Shown piece by piece: positions 1 through 11,146 of a stretch of 64,000 nucleotides of DNA. Location of the stretch: NCBI GenBank assembly GCA_963966185.1, contig CAWZYM010000339.1, positions 62,001 through 126,000 of the forward strand, in the 5' to 3' direction. Source of the stretch: Rhabditoides inermis. Its lineage: Eukaryota; Nematoda; Chromadorea; Rhabditida; Rhabditidae. The notes under the pieces are model-generated. The model saw only the letters and a program-made list of their open reading frames with translations. It did no database searches and was not told where the DNA came from. Made by a program: the position numbers and the translations under genes. How positions within the stretch are numbered: position 1 is the first letter of the stretch; each line of letters starts with the position of its first letter.

Positions 1-175
1 TTTTGTTTGTTATTTATGATTTACTCCGTCATGTATACTTATCTATTTTGCTGTTGATGTTGTAATATTGTAGCATTTTGTCTTCTTACGTCACCTTCTT
101 ACATCTTCTTACTTCATGTATGTTATTGTTATAGTAGAGTTTGTAGAATGTTAATAAAGGGTTTGTCTTTTTTTT
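1..175 (+). other. 3' end of an upstream plus-strand gene
   Basis: AT-rich sequence with a canonical AATAAA at 153-158 and no coding frame. It is read as the 3' untranslated region and polyadenylation signal of a gene lying mostly outside the window. Only about 120 bp separate this signal from the start codon of the next gene. Confidence 0.45.
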
Positions 176-279
176 ACCTTGAAGCAATTGCCTTTTTGCT
201 ATTACCAGTTTCATTCTGGCTGAGATATCTTTATCTTTATCTATGATGCGTATTTTCCGTTTACATTTTTTTTTACAGT

Positions 280-708
280 ATGGAAGCTGAAGTGAATTCG
301 TTCCTGAAACGATTCACATACAATCTCAACAGATTTCCGTGCTTCAAAAAGGTTTGTTGACCAGTATTCTTTTTGTATAAACTTCTGGATTTCAGTTCAG
401 TCTCGCGTTTTCTCGCTCGGTGTTTGAGATAATTTCGAAGAGGCCGGCACACAAAAGGGAGGCAGCGAGGAAAGAATACTACAAGCACTTTCAGTGGGTT
501 ACTGTAGACAGGATTACTGTATAGATGTACTATGTGTTCCAGTGCGGTCGAGGAGCAGTGGCGCGCGGTGAACGACAAGGGAATCAGCTACAAAAACAAT
601 CTGCCGGGTGGGTGGCTCTTTTTCTTCTTTTTCTCCCTCTCCCCTCTCCCTCCCTCTCTTCTTCTTCTCCCCCCCCCCCCCTCTCTCCCCCCCCCCCCTC
701 TCTTCATC

Positions 709-751
<43 letters not shown>

Positions 752-3700
752 GATTCCTTGTCTTCAGCTGAGGTGGAAGAAGCGCTATACGCCAAGTTTG
801 CCAGCGAGAAGAATCTCAAGAAAATCAAGTCACTCAAACATGTGAGTATTCTATTTTGGTTTCAATTTTTTAACATTATCCATTAAATGAATTGATTACA
901 GTTGCAATCGCAGTACTCGCAGTTTGTGAAGACGCGTGTGAGCCGGCTGCCGCCAGAGAAGCGAGCGGCGGTGCGCGAGAAGTACGCCGAGAGAATGCCG
1001 TGAGTTGGGGAGGGAGGGGAAGAGGAATGACGGACAGACGGACAGACAGAGTCGTGTATGGACAGACCGGCACTGATAGACTGTCTGACATACGGAACGG
1101 ACTGACGGACAGACAGACTGACTGATGGACAGGCACAGAAAGACATGCAGGCACAGACAGACACAGACATACAGATAGACAGACAGGCGGACAGACAAAG
1201 AAGGGAAAGACTAACGTAGCCTTGAGCAGGTATCTGTCGGAGCAGTACAAGGCGGTTCGCGCGCGCCACGGTGTGCCGGTGGAGGAGGGGGAGGAGCTGG
1301 AGGAGGTGGAGTGCGTGGACTGGCAGAGCGAGGGAGGGGGAGGGACGGAGGCGAGTGGCAGCGACATGGAGCTGGACAGTGGGGCCGAGGAGGGGAAGGG
1401 GCAGCCTGCCAGGCTGGGCTATGTCGACGAGCGAGCGTTCGAAGAGTTCGCCGTCGGACTGGACAGGTTCAACAGCAAGAAGAGGGTGAGTGGGGGGAGG
1501 GACGGGGAGAAGAGGTTCGCATGCCTGTGAGTGAGGGGGAGAGAGAGGAGTAGGGGAGAGAGGTGTGGGATGCTTTGGTGTAGAGATCATACTGTATCGG
1601 TGAAGATGATAGTGAGCGAAGGGTATAGTATATTGTGGAAGGTGAGGAAAGTGTAAAAATGATCATTCGGATGAGCGAAGAGAAGCATATGTTCACGAGT
1701 AAAGCTGTGTGAAGTTGTATGATTGAGTAGAAGACTGACAGCATCGTTCCTTTCAGCTGAGCATCGAGTACTCTCAGTGGGTGTCGGGCCGGGTGCATGC
1801 GTGGCCGACGGAGGAGCGGAGCTGGGCGAGGCAGGAGTACCTGGCCAGAGTCAGGTGAGAGGGCGAGGGGCTTGACAATTTGCTATCACCACCCTTATTA
1901 AGCAAACATGATCTCAAATGGCTTTGTCGAACTTATATAATGTTTGGTTTGCAGAGATCTGATCAAGCGTTGGTCGGCGACTCGCGGCCACTGTAGAGGT
2001 GGGGTGGTGCCTGTGCGGCGGATGGAAGGAGGGCAGGACATGGATGTGCTGGTCGGAAGCGACAGCGACACGGACGAGGAGGGGGAGGGGGAGGGCAGGG
2101 CGAATAGGCAGGCTGGCGGCGCCGCGCGACCCGAGTGCGTCGACAAGAGAGCGCTCGCAGTGTTCGCCACTGCACTCGAGAGGTTCCAGAGCATGCAGCA
2201 GGTGAGACAGGGGAACGCGTTTGAAATGGCTTGTCGTATTCGATACTAGATTTTTATGTTGCATAATGGGAGTGTCAGTAGGATGGGAAGAGTAGTGTAG
2301 TGTGTGCCATGTTCCATGAATAAATGAGAGAGGGTTCAGACAGGAGAATGAGGTGTTTGTTGTTGCAGCTCAACCACCACTATCTGCTGTTGGTGAAGCA
2401 GCAGCTGAAGCCGTTCGGCAAGGCGCGCCGCCCGCCCATCAGGGAGCAGTACATGTCGCATATCGAGTGCGTTGTACTGTATTATACTGTGGTTACTGTA
2501 TGCGTTGTGCCGTATCCGACTGAGTTTACCGTATCCCACTGTGGTTACCGTATCCGGTATCCGACTGTGGTTACCGTATGCGTTGTGCCGTATTCGACTG
2601 TGGTTACCGTATGCGGTGTACCGTATCCGACTGTGGTTATCCTTACCGTATGCATGTTGCAGTCGTCTGTGTGACGAGTGGGCGTCGGCGCGTCGCCGCC
2701 ATCCCCGTGCCGTCAATGAGATGCCGACGCGTGAGTCGACAGTGCCACACGGGCATGTACTCATTTGAAAGGTTCAGTCGAGGTCGACAAAAAAGTGCTC
2801 GACGACTTCTGCAAGGGACTGGAGCGGTTCCCGACTATGAACAAGGTGGGAGAGAGAGAGAAAGAGAGAGAAAGATGGAGGGGAGAGAGTTGTTTTAGTT
2901 TCACAAGGCCTTCGAGAAGCTGGTCCACGCGCAGACGAGACCGTTCGCAAAGGAGCAGCGCGGAGAGCTGCACATGGCTTACTTTCGACACAGGAAGTCA
3001 GTATCATTAGTTACGCTAATGAGTTATGCCGATGAACCACGAGAAAAAAAGTAAATATGACGTTTTATGGCATCATTTAGGACTTTTCCATTACCTTGAA
3101 CTCATTAAATACTCATTATATCATTTTGCATGGTATTGTTTAGGCGCATCGGCGACATGTGGCGGCGCTCTCGTGCCTTCAAGGGCAGCGCGTTCTCCGG
3201 AGAGCAGAGCTCGGATCTGAGCCTGCGACTGGAGATGGAACAGCGGAAGATGAGCGAGGAGGAGAGACGGGCGGGAGGAGGAGGAGGGAGAGAGGGAGAC
3301 TGGAATGGACAGGCGACGCCGGAGGAGTACTGGACGGGGAGTGGGGGAAGAGAGGAGTGGGGGGAGGAGAGATGGGAGGCGCCGAGAGAACGGGAGTGGA
3401 AAGGGGGCACGATGGCACGGGAGGAGAGATGGGACGACGGACGGTCGAGGGAGGAGTGGAGGGGAGACGGACAGTCGGTGAGTCGGGATGAACAAGTCTA
3501 GTGTACATATGAGACGACATTAGCAAGAACACAGATATTCTGAGCAGGGTTTAACTCATAGCCGGAGCGATAGCGGAAAGATGTGAATATTACAGAGCAA
3601 AAAAAAAGATGAGTTAGGGAGCCCCCCTCCCCCCCCCCCCCCCCAGTAGGGTTGTGTAAATGCGATATGGTAAGAGAGTGAGGCATATGGTAATAGAGAA

Positions 3701-5027
3701 AGAAAGTGAGTCGCGTGTCTAGGCATCTTTTTCAGCGATGTGCCCCGTCGCCGGTTGTTTCTGCGTGGAGTGAGCAGTCGAGGATAGAGCCGTATCAACA
3801 GGTGCGCCATTGATATGTTTTGTTTTGAGCATTGTGACTGTATGATTTGTGTAGGGTCCGCTGGTGTGTGACGTGCGTCCTCGGACGATGCAACAGTGGC
3901 TGAGTGGAAGAAGGGAGAGGGAGAAGAGGGAGGATGGCAGGGAGAGGAGAGGAGACGAGAGGTCGCGCGACCGAGAGAGGAGCAGATCGAGGAGCAGGGA
4001 TGGGGACAGAAGCAGGCACCGGGAGGAGAGGAGGCGAGACAGCAGGGATGGCAGCTATCGAAGCCGGGACCGAGAAGGGAGGGAGGCGGGGAACGGACAC
4101 GGACGTTCGCGTGACAGGAGTCGATCGAGGGAGACGAGGGATAGTCATCACAGGGAGGAGAGGGGGCGAGATGACGGAAGAGACGACATGTGCATAGAGG
4201 AGAACCGGGTGTGGCCTATGGACATACAAGATGAGCAGCAGGCGAGTCTAGACTATAGACTGGAACAAGCACAATTCCTGGAGAGAGCAGAGGCGAGGGT
4301 GGAGAGACACGAAACGACAAGGATGGAGGAGGAGCAGAGGAGGAGGGAGAGGGAGGAGCGGACACGGGAGGAGCAGGAGGAGAAGGAGAGGAGGGAGCAG
4401 CTGGAGTTCCTGGAGAGGGCGGAGGCGAGGAGGGAGAGACACGAGAGAGCAGAGAGGGAGAAGGAGCAGATGAGGAAGGAGCAGGAGGAGGTGCAGAAGG
4501 AGAAAGAAAGGTTGAAGGCGGAGATCGAGCAGCAGGAGTTTCTCGAACGAGCTGAGGCGAGGAGGGAAAGACACGAGAGGGCGGAGAGGGAGAAGGAGCA
4601 GGCGAGGAAGGAGCACGAGCAGAAGCTGAAGGAGAAGGAGAAGATGAAGGAGGAGTTGAAGGAGAGGGATAGGAGGAGGAGGGATGAGAACAGGCGGGTG
4701 CAGGAGGAGGAAGAAGTGGAGGAGTGGGGGAGACTGGAGGAAGAGATGCAGCGAGAGAGACACGAGAGGGAGCTGCGGACGAAGCTCATGCGGGCACAGG
4801 GCGAGCCAGTGGACAGACAGAAGGGGCAGCAGGCAGTGCAGTGGCAGAACGGCTCTGGAGGCCAGTCCAGTCAGTATGGGTATGCATACGGCAGTGAGTT
4901 TGCGCCGGCACAGTCGCAGCAATACTATCATAACCAGGGAGGAGGAGGACAGGGTGGCCCGTCACAGTACCACCAAGGACAAGAGAGATGGCAGGGACAG
5001 TCACAGTATTATGGTTATCAGAGATAG
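280..5027 (+). CDS. Modular RS/RE-rich protein with five repeated two-exon modules (970 aa)
   Basis: Fifteen exons join in phase: 280-351, 396-493, 543-607, 768-841, 902-999, 1230-1485, 1757-1854, 1955-2201, 2369-2466, 2663-2730, 2778-2845, 2899-2996, 3144-3477, 3736-3801, 3855-5027. The N-terminal half carries five copies of a helical module: a segment like VDKRALAVFATALERF followed by one like LQSQYSQFVKTRVSRLPPEK. In every copy the second segment is encoded by an exon of exactly 98 nt. The long last exon encodes an Arg/Ser/Asp tract (RDRERSRSRSRDGDRS) and then three coiled-coil repeats containing FLERAEARRERHE. The tail is rich in Gly, Gln and Tyr. RS-type tracts suggest a role in pre-mRNA processing, but I do not recognise the repeated module. 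The start follows a TTTTTTTTACAG acceptor by one base, so a 5' UTR intron or trans-splice site precedes it. Confidence 0.8.
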
Positions 5028-5151
5028 ATGATATGATGTTGTTTCTTCATTCCGAATTATTGTATCACAATGTTCTCTTTATATTTTCGGGTTGTGTAAC
5101 GTTTTTTGTTGTGTTGTACAGGCAGTTGCAGAATATGTTTATCTGTTTTGT

Positions 5152-5157
5152 AATAAA
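5152..5157 (+). terminator. Polyadenylation signal of the modular RS/RE gene
   Basis: AATAAA lies about 125 nt after the stop codon at 5027, followed by a T-rich stretch. The next gene's candidate acceptor (TTTTCAG ending at 5288) is only about 130 bp further on. Confidence 0.6.
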
Positions 5158-5346
5158 GTTTTGTTTAGTGTAGAGTAGAGAGTGATTTGATGTTTTGACC
5201 AGTTTGCGTCTGGCTTGAATACCTGTCAATCAGTGTATCTTTCGAGTTTGTGTATTGTGTTGTGATCTGTGATGTGAGGCGTTTTCAGGCGGTGCTAGTG
5301 TAGTCAAGGCACAAGTACACTGGATGCGACCAGTCCCGGAGGAGGC

Positions 5347-8118
5347 ATGCCAGACGAGGTGCGTTGATCTTTTAGTGTTTCGGTATCCATACAGTAAATA
5401 CAGTACCTTTGAAGTGCATGTGCTTTGCCTCTTCAGAAACGGGATGTGATTCCGAATGTGATCCGGGCTGCGGAGGAAAGCGAGGGATGGGAGAAGCCCC
5501 AGAAGCTGCCACAGATGAAGCCCACGTCGAGAGTGCGTGTTGGTTTTCGGATTGTACCGGTTAAGCTGAAAAGTTTGAAAAAATGAAAGGATTGTTCAAA
5601 TTACCACGGTCTTGTATGTGCAGATTAGCTGTGGCCTATTGTTGATGGTTTTTATCATAACTACTAAAAGAGTGTTAGTAGCGAATTTAGTTTTGCTTCC
5701 TATCAGAAAGCATTACCGCTTGGGAATTGAATTGATTGTTGTAGTGTTAATACGATTGTTTTAGGATCGCGCGTCTTTCATCGCAGAGCCGACCCGTTGG
5801 CAGCGACAGGCATTCGAGCAGAGTCAGACAGGCGGGGGGATGGCGAGGGCGGGAGAGGGGCCAGCGGTGGGAGGGAAGCGGCCGAGGATGGGGGACGAGA
5901 CGGGCCTGGAGGGAGAGGTGAGAGGGGATCAATCAATCATTTATCCAGTATCGCTGGGAGGGAGGGAGGGAGGGAGAGAGAGAGAGATTAGTTTCAGATC
6001 TCGGAAGGTCCCGCGGTGATCGCTCCCGCTAAGAGTGCCCTCCTGCCGACGCCTGCTCCGTATGTGAAGCCGTCTCTCCTCCCGAATCCCGTACCAGGAC
6101 AGAGACCGCCTCCCCTGCCTGCTCCCAAGCCGTCTCTTCTGGGCCATCCCAGGCCGCCCACCCTGCCGATGCAGAAGCCGTCACTGTTGAATAACCCCGG
6201 ACAGAAGTCGTCGCTGCTGAACCAGCCGCGCGACGATGGACTGGACTGGCAGAGGGAGCAGGATGTGAACAGGAAGCGGCTAGAGGCGCACAAGCACTGC
6301 AAGGTGGGTGGGTGTGTATCTGGTCATGTTACTCGCAACTCTATGTGTGTTCGTGGGTTAGGACACTACCAGGCTGTTGTTGGGTTGGGGTACATTTGAA
6401 CTAATGTATTACTGGTGGCAACTTGTTTGCTCTAAGGATACTGGTAGATTGCATTGTGGTTGCATCTCGTCGGTGAAAGAGTAGTGCATTAGTGTGTTGC
6501 TGACCGTCGGTGTAGTCAGATCGTTTAGGTACGTATTATGAGTGATATTACTGTCGGTACTTTTTTTGTGATCTATATACATTATTTGGCCTTTGCGTTG
6601 CCTGATTAAAGGAACGTACCACTCTAAATTTTGTGTATAAACCACAACTGCCACGTAATAGAAGATGAAAATACAATCACTTTTCATAAATAAACCATAT
6701 CCTTCAAATGAACGGAACACGTTGAAAACTCGACGCAAAGCTCCGAAAAACGTAGTGAGGGATATCGTTCTCGAGTGTATACGACCCTCTAGAGGGTATC
6801 GACGGTATATCTCACTACGAAATTAAATCTTCGCGGCGCGTTTTCTACATGTTATATTCATTTTTAGTATTTAGTTTATTAATGAAAAGTTGTTGTATTT
6901 TAATATTCTTTCATGTGGCAGTCGTAGTTTATGTACGAAATTTAGAGTGGTGTGTTCCTTTGATGGGACTCGATTATTTTCTGCTTTTCTCTACCCACAC
7001 TCACCTTGGATTTTTGCAGACGCACCCGTGGCAGGAGGAGTTCGACGAGGAACAGTTGAGGGAGGCACAGAACGCGGCTCTCGTGGAGATGCGACTGGAT
7101 GAGGAACAGAGGAGAAGGCTGGACGAACACGGGGGGATGGGCATCGGAGGGAAGGAGGAGGAGGAGAAGAGGGAGGGGGAGGAGGGAGGAGCGGACAGAA
7201 TGAGAATGGACCCGGTGAGTGTGGGAAGGAGGGAGATGGTTGGGGTTGATGGTTGGGGTGTTGATACTGTGGAAACATCCCTTTCAATAGCGCCAGAGAC
7301 TGACCGCTGCTTTAGTACAACTGGCACTCGGACGAGTTGGACGCGACTCCGGAGAAGGAGATCCAGAAAGTATTCATGGGGTGCGCCAGGAAGAGGAATC
7401 CGGTCACGGTGGGTGGAGTGAGAGTGAGAGTAGGCGGGTAGACAACACATCTAATAGAAGACAACACATCTAATATTATTCATGAAAAGTGGTTGTATTT
7501 TCACGCTCTTTCACGTGGTAGTTGTAGTTTTCACACGAAATTTAGAGTACGTGGGTACGTTCCTTTAATATCGAGTGAATGATTTGCTTTGTTGCAGCGC
7601 GCCGAGGTGATAGCATCGATGGGTCGACGACGCGAGTACCGACTGTTCGATGGGATGAGGAAGGAGCTGGACCTGCATATGCAACAGAGGGTGGGGGGGG
7701 GGGGGGAGATGGAGAGAGAGGGAGAGAGGGAGGGAGGGAGGGAGAGAGAGAGAGAGAGAGAGAGGGGAGGGGGAGAGAAAGAGAGAGAGATGGGTTTGAC
7801 AAACGGATTGGGAGAGGAGGTGATCATTTTGCACACCTAATGTCATTGGTTTTTGTGACTATGGATTGCGTATGATAGACATATGCGTAAATACCAAAAA
7901 TTGAACGAATTAGTCGTGGTAGTCGTTTACTGTGAATGTGAAACATATGATACGGATACCTGTGCAATTTTTTTTCGTGAGTGTTTTGCCTCCCTGGGGG
8001 TGGTCCTTACTGCTTTCAAACGGTGGATCCCTATTTGACTTTGGTTTTGTTGTATCATCTCTTTTTTTTCTCTTTCTTCACGTGTCATAATGCAACCGTA
8101 TATTTTTATTACTATTAC

Positions 8119-8203
<85 letters not shown>

Positions 8204-9538
8204 TTCAGGCTCCGCTCTTGTTCCAATTCATGCATCGCATCGTCACACTGTGGGGCAGGCGGCTGGCGTGCAAGAAGGAGCTCGGTGGGTGGATATGATC
8301 TCTCTCTCTCTCTCTCTCCCCCCTCTCTCTCTCTCCCTCTCTCTCTCTCACCTGTCCTCTTTGCAGTCTCTGCCGACACATGGTGTCGCATCGTGAAGGG
8401 TGCCCCGTACGGCAAGTGTGTCCGACTGCGGATGGAGATCGAGGGTCTGCCACACGCTGTCACCAGACTCGACGGAAAGGGATACTGCGACTTGTGAGTG
8501 CAGCAAACATCTATGCAAGAGGAGAAAAGGGATTGCAACGAAACATCTTTTATGAAGTGGAGCCGGGAGCCACCGTTTAAAAGCGGATGGGGATTAAGGA
8601 AGTACCGAGAATATACCACTTGTAGATTGTTCCCACGCAGCCTCTTGACTTGCCACGTATAAGTTTCATTGTTGATCTTTTAAAAACAAATTAACATGGG
8701 CTAGGGCTACAATAGTGTTTCTTTCGAAAGATTTTTCGTGTTCGTCTGAAATTAACTTGATTTTGTGTTCAACACATCTTGAAGTGTAGTTGAAGCATAT
8801 ATTTGTGTTTGTTGTTGATTGTTGTTGTTTGAGCGTGGCGCTGCACAGATCAGTCGGATGCAATGAGAGTTGGAATGATAGATGGAATGAGAATGACGAC
8901 TTCCCCCTGTTGTGTTCCAGCGTAGATGGTAGCAAAATGACATGACATGACAAGCATCACCATATCACCAACAAAACGTACGCATCCACGGGACAACCGA
9001 AATTCGTATTGTTGGAACTCGCAGTAGGCGTTGTATTACTGTACTTTACCGTAACATTACTGTAAATTACATTACCATGTGCTACTTGATTCGAGATAAA
9101 TATTCTGTATTCTGTTCCAGCGTGGCGCTGCACATGATCGCGTGTCGATTCGTACAGCTGCTCTCTCTGTACGGACTGACCGCCGAGCAGAGGAGGCACA
9201 TTGCCACCGAGTACCCGGTGAGTGGGGGGGGGGAGGTCAATGGTATAATAAAGCTGCTCAAACCACATGGTGTGCGTGTACTATTGCAAGTTTTGCGATT
9301 GAAATTCATGTTCCGGATAGATTGAACCGCATATCGACCCTTTCAATTCAGTTGAAACATTAAAGGTGTGAGTAGATGCTGCAGACTGATACTATCACAT
9401 CACGTTGAACAGCAATATCGACTCTTTCTTATGCGGATCCAGTGAAGCATGATATGTGGAAGCTGGAAAGTGCTTGGACTTTTGATTAGACTGTAGCCAT
9501 AAACGATTGATTGCTTGATTGGTTGATTAATTGATTGC

Positions 9539-9602
<64 letters not shown>

Positions 9603-11102
9603 CAGCGGAACCCGGTGGCTCCGCGGAGGGAGGTGCCGGCACTGCGGACAGACGTGGAGGACGCGTGTGTGCGACAGCTGAAGAGGATGGAGATGCATCT
9701 GAGGGAGCACAAGTGGTGGGTGGCATCGATCGAGTACTTCCTACGTCTGGGAAGATAGGGACACGGCGAGGGGCAGACAAGGGCCTACGTGACCAGCCGA
9801 CGGAGTTTGATAAACGATTTCACATCCACGCAGACTAAACCCTTTGTGTTTCATCACCGCTGTTGTGTTCTTGATATCGGCGGTTTATGAATTGACTTGT
9901 ATTTGTAGGCGTTCGCTGTTGGATGTGGCTGGTCTGTTCGAGCCCGACCGAGGGTCGGCCATGGAACTGTTCATACACGAGTTCTACAAGGTGAGTGGAG
10001 TGTTCCTCAAGGGTTTGCCAAATATGATGCTTGGTCGATTTCTAGCGAGTTGAAGATTCTTTTTTTAGTTCTGACGAGGAGTGTCGTTAGAGCCACACTC
10101 TCGGATCCGAACCAAATTGATAGGATACCTTAGTTATGACCCCAGACATCGATTTCTGGTGTTACTTTTTCCTACGCGCCATATACGTTTCCAGTACGAA
10201 AACGTACAGGGATGGTTTTGTGGCTACCTAATTCCACCTCTGGCGGTCAAAGACCGAGCCGTTGTGGCCTAGTGGTTAGCGCATCAATCTGTCAGACCAG
10301 AGGCTGGGGTTCGAGTCCGCGCTCACGATTTTTGTTTTGCCAGCACTTTCTGGACTTTGCGTTTTTTTGTTGATGGAGAAAACACAGATTACAAATGTTC
10401 ACGTTTTGTTATAACTGTTTTCCAACTGAACGTTTCAGCCAAAACAATATGTCAAGTGTAAAGAAACACAGTATAGTTGAACGATATTGGAAGCCAATAA
10501 CAAAAATGTAAAAAAGAACGTATTTGTAGTTACAATGTAGTCGAAGCACTTCGCAACAAAAAAAAATTCAAGTCCAAGTCCAGAAAGTGCTGGCAAAACA
10601 AAATTGTGTGCGCGGACTCGAACCCCAGCATCTGGTCTGACAGACTGATGCGCTAACCACTAGGCCACAACGGCTCGGTCTTTGACCGCCAGAGGTGGAA
10701 TTAGGTAGCCAAAAAACCAGCCCTGTACGTTTTCGTACTGGAAACGTATATGGCGCGTAGGAAAAAGTAACACCAGAAATCGATGTCTGGGGTCATAACT
10801 AAGGTATCCTATCAATTTGGTTCGGATCCGAGAGTGTGGCTCTAACGACACTCCTCGTGAAATGTGTTTTATTGTGTTTGTTATGTTTCAGTGGTGAGTT
10901 GTTCTCTGCAGTTTGCTGGATGCATTAATGGAAGCGATCGATTCCCACCTCAACTCACCTGTTCATTAGTAACTTTTTTAGTTGGGTTTTTTTTCAGGAC
11001 GCGCACACTCGCACCGAGCAGGCGATTGCGGGAAATGCCAACTTTGAGAAGCTCGATCCGGCCAGGGAGCGGGAGTGCGACGATAGGGTTCGTGCAACCA
11101 TC

Positions 11103-11146
<44 letters not shown>

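Noticed and set aside
892..1200. GACA/GACAGACG repeats with many overlapping frames
   Set aside because: Simple repeat within the intron 1000-1229 of the first gene; the true exons on both sides join in phase without it.
8090..8298. Poly-Ile and poly-Tyr frames
   Set aside because: Translation of the (ATT)n microsatellite.
10081..10851. Two 63-codon frames beginning MSLEPHSRIRTKLIGYLSYD
   Set aside because: They are the two arms of one inverted repeat, have no splice context or start signal, and are best explained by the palindrome.
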